Of a DNA stretch of 64,000 nt, positions 11,466-22,417 are shown piece after piece. The DNA is from Malus domestica. Taxonomy: Eukaryota > Streptophyta > Magnoliopsida > Rosales > Rosaceae. A model generated the notes under the pieces. That model saw only the letters and a program-made list of their open reading frames with translations, was not told where the DNA came from and made no database searches. The stretch covers positions 563,001 through 627,000 of the forward strand of contig NC_091662.1 of NCBI RefSeq assembly GCF_042453785.1. Direction: 5' to 3'. Every line of letters starts with the position of its first letter. Position 1 is the first letter of the stretch. The translations under genes were made by a program, and so were the position numbers.

Positions 11466-11698
11466 AGCTCGTTTGGATGTATTTTTTAAACGACTGAAAA
11501 CGTTTTTGGTGAAAAAGTTTTTAAAACCAATCATTAGTATAGAAGCAAATAAATCCTGAAAAACACACTTATTGTGCTTCTTGGAATAAGCACATAATTG
11601 ATGATTCTTGCATAAAGCACTTTAAATGCTTTTGAAACCCAAAAATAATTTATCTAAAAACGTATTCAGTCATTTTAAAAGCACGTCAAAACGAGCCC
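11466..11698. repeat. hAT-type MITE (GCTCGTTTGG ends)
   Basis: About 230 bp from gagctcgtttgga to the inverted aaaacgagccc. Internal words (gcttcttggaataagcac, tgcttttgaaa, ttaaaagcac) are shared with the copy at 21133-21322. The inverted ends are short. No coding capacity. Confidence 0.6.
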
Positions 11699-11993
11699 AG
11701 AACCACAGGCTTGTTGAATACGACTTTACTTTTTCAATTTTCTTCCGATAGGGCACCGAGAAAACGACTACTTTACTCATAAGCTCTCTCTTTTTATTTA
11801 AACTTTTAACGTTCTAACGACATGATAAAAGGTAAAAACTTGAACAAGACCATGCCTAGGAGGCTAGGTCCATTAACCCTTTCCATTTCTTTTCCTGCAC
11901 ATTTTATTCATTAACTAAAGTCGACTCGCGGCACATCAAGATGCTTCTGTTGCCTCGGCTGGTGATGCTTATGTCGACGGATGCTTCAGCCAC

Positions 11994-14900
11994 CTAAGAA
12001 GAGTTCTTCTGAACCCACTCCACCAGAGTGGAAACACCGAACCCTGTAGCAGTGCGTTTCTTGTCATTCCAAACAGGCCCGGCCATGTCAATGTGCATCC
12101 ACTGAACCTTTTCGTCCACAAACTGCAAAAGCATAGTTGTAAACATTGTCATTAGTAAGTGAGACAACAGGACACAATAAGGCAGGTTTTGTCATCAATG
12201 GGAACAAAGGAGAAGACAGTAGTCCTAGATTCGTCGTAGTGTAGTTTCTTGGGCTTTAGCCCTCCACTTAACCGGAAAAAGAAAAGGTGAAACGGATGTC
12301 AAGTTATTTCGGTGATGAAGCAAGAAGCACAGAAGACACCAAGAATAAAAATATACAATCATATACCTGCTTCAAGAAGAGAGCAGCATTGATTGAACCA
12401 CCTGCACGACCACCGGTGTTGAGCATATCAGCTATTCCGGATTTCATTGTCTCCCAATAACTCTCCTCCAATGGCAACCTCCAAAATTTCTCCCCACTGA
12501 TTTCTGAAGCTGCAAATACCTCCTTCGCCAGGTCATCACTTGGTGTGAAGACGCCTGAAAGGAAAAGTTTTAACATCACGTAAACAGATATGACAGCTTT
12601 CAGAAATCCTATCCCAGCAGAAACGAGACTTTGCATTACTAACCATTTACTAAATGCTTGTAAGAATATGTTTATACCTGCTATTGAGGGTCCAAGAGCA
12701 ACTACACAAGCACCCGTTAAGGTTGCCAGGTCAACAATCTGCATAATATGATAGTGTTAGCATTAATAGAAATCGTTATGTACCATACATCAAGAAAGTA
12801 CAAACAAATAAACTTTTCAACAATTGCACAGTTCTAGAACTCAATTCTGATGAAAGAAAGACCAGTTAATAGTTACAAAACTAGCACCGATATTACAGAT
12901 ACAAAATGCATAGCCATGATGCATCACCACATGAATACCTTATCAACACCTTGGTTACAAGCATATACCAATGCGTCTGCCAGAGTAAGTCTACCCTCAG
13001 CATCAGTGTTATTGACCTGCAGCAGAAATTGAAGCAAATAGACCGTTAGTTCATAAAAACATGGATTTGCATATAGTGAATCAATTAGACGGTTAAACCT
13101 CTCATCAGCTAGAAAACATCTGCTCAAATCAAAGATAATGCGTAAAATAATTCTTCACGTTATGTTAAGCACATTTTAACAATTAGTCAGAAAACATACC
13201 TCAATTGTCTTTCCATTTGATGCTGTCACAATGTCTCCAGGCCTCATACCTGTTCCACTTATCATATTCTCACAAGCTGCAACAATGAAATGAACCTGCA
13301 CACACAATACCCATTATTGATCCATACTCGTGTACATCACTAAAAACTGCAACAGATCAATCATACACTATCCCAACGATAGAAACATGGAAAACACGAT
13401 GACTTACTTCTACACCAGGCGGTTTGATTTGAGCAATGGCTTTTGCTGCACCTAATATGGCTGCTGAACCTCCCATATCAAATTTCATGAGTTCAACTGA
13501 ACAGCCAGGCCCTGTCTTGATGTTGTAGCCACCGCTGATAACATAAAAAGATAAACCAAACAACACAGAGTCAGCTCATTGATAAAGAGAAAAAATGGTG
13601 TACACAGTATGAGAGTAAATGAACAACACTTACTACTATAGTACTATATAGACTTCATGCCACCATGAAACTCAGTAACTAACCCCTTTACCACAGACAC
13701 ATTGTAATATCACAAAATTTACAGGCAGCTAAACCAAACTGTTCTATTTTGCAAGAGCTAAAAGAACTAGGAGCAAAAAGTTCATTCTAAATAATTTGCA
13801 ATTACCTGTCAAAGGTCAGTCCTTTACCAACCAACCCTAATTTGACCTTAGCAGGTCCACCAGGGGGTTTGTAAATCAAGTGAATAAAATGTGGAGGATT
13901 TGCTGAGGCTGCGGCAACAGCCAAATAAGAACCCATTTTCAGTTCTTTGCATTGCTCTTCATTTAATACATTTGCAGACAGAACATCACTGTATGTGGAA
14001 GCAATCTTTGAGGCCTCTTCAGCTAGTTTCCCTGAGACATAATAAACATTGCAGACAGTCAATAATAGGAAATATCTCAATGAACAGGGACTGACGAACG
14101 AAAAATTGGGAACTACCAGTATAGGCCAGCTAAATGGAAACACTACGGAGAATCCAGATTTTCATTACTGGTCAACGAACTAAATGAAGAAAGTGCCGCT
14201 AAATAACATCGACATTAAAGGATAACAACTGCGAGAAATTAGCTCCTACGAACCAGGTGTAAGAACATTGGCAGGTGAATTTACTAGCTCTTTCCCAAAA
14301 ATTATTCCAGAAGTAACATCTTCAGCATACTGGAGCTTTTTCTCTACTTCAGGTCCAGTTCCGAGACCAAGAATGTCCACAGATTTTAGAACTGATTTCT
14401 TTGACTCTGATTTGTACCTATTATCTTCATATATCCCCAGCACAGTTCCTGCAGTAATTCAAGTCATTCCAACATGTTTACCACAACTATTAATATATTA
14501 CCATATCAGAATACCAAATACCAAATTAGAATAAAGAAAATATTGGGCCAAAGTACCAGAAGCTATTGCAGAAGCAGTATTAGATTTCGCAGAAATCCCC
14601 TCTGAAGAGGCAAGCACAATAGCAATGTCACCGGCTTGAACAGCCTTTGCTGCTGCTGCTACAGCCTCACCAAGACCTTGGAAAGCCTCTGTAGACGAAG
14701 CAGATTGGCCAAGCCCAAACAAGCCGACCCTCTTCGAGCCAAGACCTGGAAGCCTAACAACTGTTGACTGGCCAGACTTTCCGGTGAAGTCTTCCTCAGA
14801 AGATGCTTCAGCCAATAGACCACCCAAATGGGAATCTAGCTTCTTCAATACTGAATTTTGAAACTTGGAGTTCTCATCTTTCGCCAAATCTTTCTCTGTG

Positions 14901-15552
14901 ACACCCACTGCAAGTAGGTCTCCTTTCCATTCTGCTGCATCGAGCTCTTTCGCAGCAAAAGAGATCTTCCAGGAATTAACACACATGTCAGTTCAACATA
15001 TTCAAGTCCTTCCACAACTGAATCCAATATAATCAATCAAAGTCAACATGATCCATATATTTTTTGTTTATATCGTTTTGATTGTATATAAACAAAAAAA
15101 AAAATACAATCACCCCACATACAAAGATCGAATCTTTACAGATATAAACCCACCAAATCCATCAAATTACATGAAAAACTAACAATTACAACACTCAACA
15201 CCTCTAAACAATCGCAAACCCACCTACCAAAAAATCATTTTTCACAAACCAACCCCAAAAAATGATCGAAATTACAACCTTCCATCGACGAACATAGATA
15301 CACTGGATTGGGAAAGCGATGAGAGAAATATACCTTAGGGGCGTCGATGCAGGATGGGTGAGTGAGGCCGAGATTGGCCTGAGCGAGAGTGTGAGCCATG
15401 AGCTTCCCTCTGCGAGAGCACAGGTGTGTAACTGCAAAAGAAAGTCGGAGACTGTGGGCAGACCGTAATTTCGTCAAAAAGGAGGAAGAGTACGAAGGTG
15501 AAGTGACGGCAATAAGCGTAGACGCCAAGGACACTACTACGGCAGTCACCAT
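11994..15552 (-). CDS. LAP: Leucyl aminopeptidase, M17 family, plastid type
   Basis: Two-zinc exopeptidase that removes N-terminal residues and works as a hexamer. Ten exons on the minus strand (15552-15334, 14965-14557, 14448-14254, 14031-13806, 13534-13408, 13295-13200, 13016-12939, 12738-12678, 12554-12367, 12122-11994) sum to 1,728 nt, 575 residues, the expected size. The M17 signature NTDAEGRL is at about residues 427-434. The catalytic-lysine region KGLTFDSGGYNIK spans the exon 4/5 junction, and [12 protein letters not shown] follows. The ATG at 15552 gives a Ser/Arg-rich, Asp/Glu-free leader resembling a chloroplast transit peptide. A second ATG at 15401 ([12 protein letters not shown]) aligns with the start of cytosolic-type LAPs, so two products are possible. 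A MITE ends only a few bases upstream of the first ATG. Confidence 0.95.
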
Positions 15553-15558
15553 TTTTAA

Positions 15559-15916
15559 GACCATCTCCAACCCTGGGCTAAAAGCCAAATTACCCCCAAA
15601 CACTCTCCAACCCATGCTAAAATTTTAGGCTAAATGTCAAATGCTATTTCTGGGCCAAATACCCCCCAGCTTTCCCCCCGGGCTAAATGCGAAATGTTTA
15701 TCGGAATTTAAATTTTTTTAGATTAAAATGTTTATAAAATTAATTTACAATAATCTACATATTTATTTAAAAAAAAAAATTGATTTAAGAAAAAAATTTA
15801 GGCTAATTTCATTCTTTAATAATTCCGGGCTAAAATTTTAGGGTAGAATGGTTGGAGCAGAAAAGATGTTTCTGGGCTAAAAAATTTGGCTTTTAGCCCA
15901 AGGGTTGGAGATGGTC
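15559..15916. mobile_element. Tourist-like MITE (PIF/Harbinger) next to the LAP start codon
   Basis: 358 bp with inverted ends of about 35-40 bp: GACCATCTCCAACCC then GGGCTAAAAGCCAAATT on the left, mirrored on the right. It is flanked by TAA at 15556-15558 and 15917-15919, the target duplication of PIF/Harbinger elements. The interior repeats gggctaaa motifs. It lies in the LAP 5' leader or promoter, 3 bases from TSD to start codon. Confidence 0.85.
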
Positions 15917-15919
15917 TAA

Positions 15920-18409
15920 GTGTTGCCTAGTCCTCTGTATTTATAATGAGCCAGCCTATAGACGATCGAGGCCTTTACAGGAAGGAATTTTCATTCTTTT
16001 TTAAACGGATGATTTAGTGTAAAAATATTTATGTACTAAAAATAAATAAAGAAAAAAATGGGTGGTTGTTGAGTTCACATTATATCGAACTTTAACGATT
16101 CGAACTGTTTATTTTTCAAGTTGCACTCCATAAATATTTTTTGCAAAATATTAGTCAAATTGAAAATATTTGAGACATATAGTTGAATTTAAAAAATTTG
16201 ACGAACACTTTTTTTACAATAAATAATGAAATTTCATTGTGATAATTAAATGGTCAAATCGTTTCATATTGATTTTTTTTTTTTTTTTTGCAAAATTGAT
16301 CTATGAATGGAGATTTAAAAATAAACAATTTCGGATCGTTGAAGTTCAGTGTAGAGTGATCCCACAACTATCCCATTTTTTTTCAAAAAATATGAATTCT
16401 TTTCCTTTTAGATGATAAAATAAAGGGAACTTTAACAAAAAGCACCCGGTACTGTTCACTTTAACGAAAAACCACATTTTTACACTAAAAAATCAATCCT
16501 TGTACTATTCACTTTACCCTTTATTTTGTCCTTATCATTAAACTCAAAGTTTTCAAGCATTTTTCATTAGTTTTCCTTAAAATTAAAACCATGTTCTGAA
16601 TTTTCAAATGTCTTTTTATTTTGAGGATTTTTTTTTCATTTTTATTATTTATTTTATGTTTTGGGCTTAGGTTTAATTCCAACATCCGGCATGCAGTCCA
16701 TGGAGATCATCCAAATGGTTGGGCTCGACTCCAGGCCCGGTTTCTCTTTTTCTAATTAAGAGAATCATATTTTCCAAATGGTCCGATTATCTAATCACGA
16801 GACATGTTCGACCATCAAATAAGCATATTGATATGTTATCGATTATTAATGTGTCATTTATATTAGTAATGTTATGAAAACGTCTTTACAAACCAAGGAA
16901 AATCATTTTTAACTAAAAACTTTAGGTTATGTGACCCAGAGTTCAAATAGTCATTTCTCTACTACGACAAGAGTTTATCGCCGTATTAGTATTTCTCTTG
17001 TATATTTCACTCTTATATTAGAATCTTTCGTTATGACCAAAAATACATATATCACTTGTTGTACAACAGATTCTCCCATTTTCCCTCTTTTATAATGCTC
17101 TCCTACTTGAACGCTCAAGATTATAGCATGTCAAGTTTAGCCTTCTCTATAGAGAGAGAGGAGGACACCGAAGAAAAGATGAAATGGGAGGAGAGAGAAT
17201 CAAACTCCGTAAAACAATGTCTTGTCCTTCCTATCAAGAACGAAATTCCCCCACTTTTGGAGGTTTAAGCCATCCTAAAAGGTTTTCATTTTTCTAAAGA
17301 CAAGAATAATCGTACTATTAATATTGGTAAAAAAAAAAAAACCATCTTTATTCTCCAATGCAAATGCAAATTTGTTTCACTTTCTTAATAGATAGAGTTT
17401 TGAGTTTTTACCCATACATCACTGGTTTGAAACTGTCAGTCGCCTCAATAAGCTTGGATCCAATAAGAAAGAATCAATGCTGCTGTCCTTGTTGCAACAA
17501 TTTTAATTTGTGCGGCTATAAAAACATCCTCACCCAAATTCTAAGTAACATAACTTATATTCTCACAGTAATATTGGACCTGGTAATAAAAATCTGATAT
17601 TATATTTAACCAAAACCTATATGATTAGAAATCAGAAGACTGTAATATATTAATTAACACAAAAAAATTTATTTCAGATGACATTATTCACATAACTTCT
17701 TTCATAAGAAAGTAATATTCTATGTATTTTGGGACCTATCTTACTCTACATTGGTCTCATTCGTTGTAAAAGTTTGTATATCAACCGGAATTCAAGCTCA
17801 TGAAATTGTTGATCTTGTAGCGATTGAATAAAAAAAAATGTTATTTCACCCAAACCTAGATCATGCCCTAACCAAGCCAAAACATAATTAGTTACTAATA
17901 AGTACAAATTATCGATAATTTAAGTATGTAGCTTTTTATATGCCTGTCATATAGAAACTTAAAATAAAAAAATAAACAATGACGTGACAACATTTTGTTT
18001 GGATTGGCAGGCCGACCTTGAGGTAGTCGGATAAGGCAATTGCTTAGATAGGTTCAAATTTTTATTCTATATATACTGTAGATAATATAAATCAATAAAA
18101 GTAAGCCAAATTTAACAAATGTGTACCTGGCGTGGTGGTAATAGAGTGTGTAATGTTTCTCGGCGTTTGCAGTTTGAAATTCGATGGTGTTGCATATCAA
18201 TTTACAAAGGATCGAAGATCATAAAACTCTTGTGACTCCCAAATTTTCATCTTCTAATGAAGAATGATGCACGTGTCAAGCACGTGAAACCTTTATTTGA
18301 TTTTGCCAAAATTACCCTTGACTGACCGCCACCGGTTTTATTCTCTCTGGTTCTCTCAGTCTCAACTCAGAGTACAGAAAAGAAAAGAAAAAAGAGGAAG
18401 AGAAGTAAA
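15920..18409. other. Intergenic spacer between two diverging genes (LAP and PSMD9)
   Basis: About 2.5 kb of AT-rich DNA shared by the promoters of LAP (minus strand) and PSMD9 (plus strand). It contains a dispersed repeat at 16425-16590 (listed). A possible small open frame at 17056-17268 has no family features and poor coding character. No other element is recognised. Confidence 0.5.
16425..16590. repeat. Dispersed Rosaceae-type repeat
   Basis: Begins aaagggaactttaacaaaa and runs through cacccggtactgttcacttt, cctttattttgtccttatc and cattagttttcctt. It is the uninterrupted counterpart of the split copy at 10261-10810. Class unknown; no target duplication could be fixed. Confidence 0.6.
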
Positions 18410-20061
18410 ATGGTGCGAACGAATCTGAAGGGGGAGACGATGGGCCTGATGGAGAAGAGGACTGCCCTGGAGGCGGAGATCAACGCCATCATCGAGCGTC
18501 TTACTCAGCCCGGCGGCCCTGGAATCTCCGGCAACCTCCTTGACTCCGAGGTCAATCTTTTTTTTTCTTTTTTTTTTAATTTACAATATTTGGGGATTTA
18601 GGGTTTTTGGTGTTCCGTCCTCTTCGAATGTGTAGGGTTTTCCTCGCGAAGACATTGACATCCCAGCTGTGCGAGCGGAAAGGCGTCGTCTTGCGGGTAA
18701 AAAAAGGATATTTTAGTGTTGTATTTGAACAAATTGCATATTAAATTAATCGCAATAAATTGGGGAGCTTTGTTTATTGCTTCTAATGGAGGTTCTGATG
18801 TTGGTATTTGTTATTTCTTTGTGTTCTTGCTTGTAATTGCAGAATTGCGAAATGATCACAAAGAGGTTACCGAGAAATTGAACCGAAATATAGAAGTTCT
18901 GCATTCGGCAAGGCTTACTCCGAAACAATCATCACTCAAAGATTCAGGTAGGTTTTTGAAACCCGGCATGCATATTATCGTTTTGGTAGGAAAGTTATAT
19001 TTTCTGCGGTTTAATCTGTTTCGTGTTTTGATATGTATTGTGTGTATGTGAGTAGTGAGTGCCTGTGCATTGTGAGAATTCTGAGATTTATTGGCCTTTC
19101 CAGATAGGAGCTAAATATAAATTGTACTGTGTATCTATCAAGATATGTGACACCTGCATTTTTGTCTAATGTTTCTGTGATGATGGATGTCAGATGGCCA
19201 AAGCGCATCAGTTGTCAACGTGGTTGTATCTGCATCCTCAACCAATGTTCATACTGGTTCTACCAATACCATGGATGTGGATGTGATTGTGAGTGTACCC
19301 TTTGCGTTGGTGGATGAGATAGCTGATGAATCACCAGCAGCAGAGGATGGTTTGCAGCTTGGAGATCAGATTGTTAAATTTGGTAGTGTAGAAAATGGCG
19401 ATAATTTGTTGCAGAAACTTGCTTCCGAGGCTCAAGCTAATCAGGGCCGTGGGATACCTGTAATACTTGTAAGGCAAGGTGCTCAAGTCAACTTAACCAT
19501 GACACCTAGAACATGGCAAGGCAGGGGTCTACTCGGGTAAGTGTCGTTTCATTTCGTTTCATTTTTCTTTTGTTAAATGCATTCATGATTTGATTACTTG
19601 TCATAACTTCTTTGTTAGGGAGGGCACTGGTTAACATTTCGTGTTAGTGCTATTGAGGTTCATAAAAGTTCTCCAAAGAATATATAATTGACAACTTTTT
19701 CAGTAAATTTCCGATGTTCATCAAGTAACATTGAATTATTGTTAATCTTTCTTCTGAGTCTAACATCCAATCTAAGAACGATATCGTAGAAAACCTTTGG
19801 TCAGGAAATTGTTATATTGCCAACTCAGTTTGGATGGTGAGATTATGAACCCTTTGGTCACAAATTGCCTACCATTATTACGTAGGCGGGTGCTATTTGG
19901 AACGTTGTGCCCAACCTAAAGCTTGCTTTGCTAAACAAAACAACACATCCTTAACCAACCTGGTCCGTTTTTCTATTTTTGCAAGAAATATGTAGTATTT
20001 TGATTCACTTACTATTTGTTGTTTTGTCGGTACTTGCAGCTGCCATTTCCGGATCTTGTGA
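18410..20061 (+). CDS. PSMD9: 26S proteasome non-ATPase regulatory subunit 9 (PSMD9/Nas2/p27)
   Basis: Assembly chaperone of the proteasome base; its PDZ domain binds the C-terminus of the ATPase subunit Rpt5. Five exons (18410-18550, 18636-18696, 18843-18947, 19194-19536, 20040-20061) sum to 672 nt, 223 residues, the family's normal size. The N-terminal half is helical and coiled-coil-like (KRTALEAEINAIIERL, RAERRRLAELRNDHKEVTEK). The PDZ domain is at about residues 120-200 (PFALVDEIADESPAAEDGLQ, QLGDQIVKFGSV, PVILVRQGAQVNLTMTPRTW). The protein ends GRGLLGCHFRIL, the conserved tail. The last coding exon is only 22 nt including the stop. The start ATG at 18410 is preceded by a purine-rich leader. 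Confidence 0.95.
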
Positions 20062-22417
20062 GCGTTCTGTTTTCCGGTTCTTCACAAGCCAGAGGACTCA
20101 AAGACAGTTTAATGAACGTTGGTTAAGATGGTGCTACATCTTCTCTTCGACTTCTTTCTCTGCCGCGAAAAAAAAAAAAACACGTTTAAGTTAATGGTAG
20201 CTTTCAGAAATAGCCCTTTTTATTACATCATGTGTGGTTTCCTAAAGTCTTTCTACAGCTTCATTGCAGCTGCATCAAGCTCATTTGTGAACCGTGTTGC
20301 ATTGACAAATGAAAAGTTTTTCGGCGTGATTGTCACACCGTTATATGTTATTAATAATGCCCTTGTGACTGAAATATTTGTGTCTTTCCAAATTGTCAAA
20401 CTCCAATTAAGGTCATGCCAATATGATGGCTGTCACTCTCACCTGTAGCTTAGCCCATCTTCAAAGGGCAGATGAGGCAAGATATTGCATGTTTGTAATT
20501 TATGGTTTAGTCGAACTGAATGGGGAGAGTATATAAAATCTATTTACTCGAGTTTAAATTTCTTTTTTCGAAGTTTAAATTAATTTAATGTAGATTATCG
20601 TTTTGTTTACAAAATATTCTACCTTTTGTATGGTATTTTGTAGATTATATATATATATTCATTGAGCTCAAAACTCAATGGTTGCTTCTACCGTTTCCAC
20701 TAAAAAAATTAGAAACTATTTGAATTATATATTTAGTAATAAGTTGTGAAGGTGAAGTGTGCTATTTAAATATTTGGGTAGCAAACCATCTTAAAACACC
20801 AAGAAGTGTGTTATTAAATAAGGTATTTGAGTTCTTTTTTATATAATAAATAGTTTAATTCCATTTTTTAGTTGGCTATGAATTCTTATATAATTTATTG
20901 AGTAACATCCGGAGGACACAAAATGGATAAACAAAATTTTCTCCTCCTGAACATCAAAGGAATTAGAAACATTATCTTTACATAAAAAAAGGGTTAACAG
21001 ACTACGACCCCCTCATCATCTACGGGTCTTATTTCGTTTTATCTAATCACTTTAATAACATACTTATTTACAAGTTTACGTTGAAAAGCTTAACTCTAAT
21101 GATAAGTAGTTCAAACTTTTCAATGAACTAATAACTCGTTTGGAAATACTTTTAATTGACTGGATGTGCTTTTGGTAAGATTGATTCTGCATTTCAAAAT
21201 CACATCAAATGCTTGTTGGAATAAGTGCATATCTAGTGCTTCTTACTGAAAGCATTTCGAGGTATTTTTTTAAGATCACTAAAAACACTTTCAATCAATT
21301 TAAAAACACGTTCAAACGAGTTCTAATTTAATTTTACGTTTTGTATTAACTTTTGGAGAAAAAAAAAATTAACTAAAAAGGAGAAATATCTTTGTATATT
21401 AACTTTTAGTGAGTAGAATGAGTGGAAATTTGAGCAGCGCGGCAGGCGATCAATTTTACCGGGCACACCGGCTCTTTAGGTCACCCGACGAGAAAACAAA
21501 ACAGGACAATCTTTCACTCTCTATCTCTCTGTCTTTTGCTCTCATTCTGTCTCTCTCTCTCTCTCTCTCTGTGTCCAAATTCAGGGAGAGGAAAATTTCA
21601 ATTTCTGGAGATCGAAGCCATTTTGCTCCTCAGTCCTCACAAAAACCCACTTTCCCGCATTTTCCCGGAGACTTTCTTTTTTTTCCCGGAAAGTGAAGAA
21701 AGCATGGGAATTGCAAAGAGACCATGTCTTTTGTGTCAGCTTTACTCTTTCCAGGTGTTGCAGGGACCAAACCACATCGTTTTCGTTTGAAAAACCTGTG
21801 CTTTACTGCCTCATTTCTTTCAGATAGTTGATTTTCCACAGAAGTTAAGAGTGGGAATATCTGGGTTTGGAGGCTATTTGGAAGCTCATATATAAAGCCC
21901 TTGCTTTGGCACCAGAAGGTGAAGCTATTGTTCTTTCAATTATTTTCTGTGAAATTGTAAGTGGGTTTTGAATTTCTAGGGATTTTGGGCATCTGGAATC
22001 TGGGGTTTTGGAAAAATGGGGGCTTTAGTTGGTTTCTGTGAGAGGGGTTTGAGATATTGGATTGGTGAAATTTTGATGATTTGAATGTGAATGGACCAAA
22101 AGGGGTAGGAGTGTAACTTTGGGGCTGGGGGATCGTGTGGCTGAAAAGTTGAGATCTGTTTTGGGAACTTGAAGAGCAAAGTCAATGAATGTAGCTACTG
22201 CAAGTGTCAAATCTTATATACTTTCAGAGTTTTTCTGGTGATTTGAGCTTTTGAAAGTGAAAGAGAAAGTGGGTTTCAGTGAATTTCGAAGATGGGGTTT
22301 CGATGATTTGAGGCGGCTCAGGCAAATTCATAGTCGGGTTGGTTTTGTAGTTTTTTATTGGGGTAATAAAGCTGAGATCTTTAGAGAATTTGGTGTTCAA
22401 CCAAAGGAGTGATATCG
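20062..22417. other. Spacer: PSMD9 3' UTR, a MITE, and the DNA glycosylase 5' leader
   Basis: From 20062 to about 20540 lies the PSMD9 3' UTR. AT-rich DNA follows, with a hAT-type MITE at 21133-21322 (listed). From about 21400 on is the promoter and long 5' leader of the glycosylase gene, with a CT microsatellite at about 21551-21570. A short upstream open frame starts at the ATG at 21704. The leader may contain an intron, which cannot be settled from sequence alone. Confidence 0.5.
21133..21322. repeat. hAT-type MITE (AACTCGTTTGG ends)
   Basis: About 190 bp from aactcgtttgga to the inverted ttcaaacgagtt; flanks share ctaat. It has the same internal words (gttggaataagtgc, gtgcttctta) as the copy at 11466-11698, so both belong to one family. 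Non-coding. Confidence 0.6.

Noticed and set aside
17056-17268. 70-codon open frame between LAP and PSMD9
   Set aside because: No domain, no conserved motif, AT-rich context.
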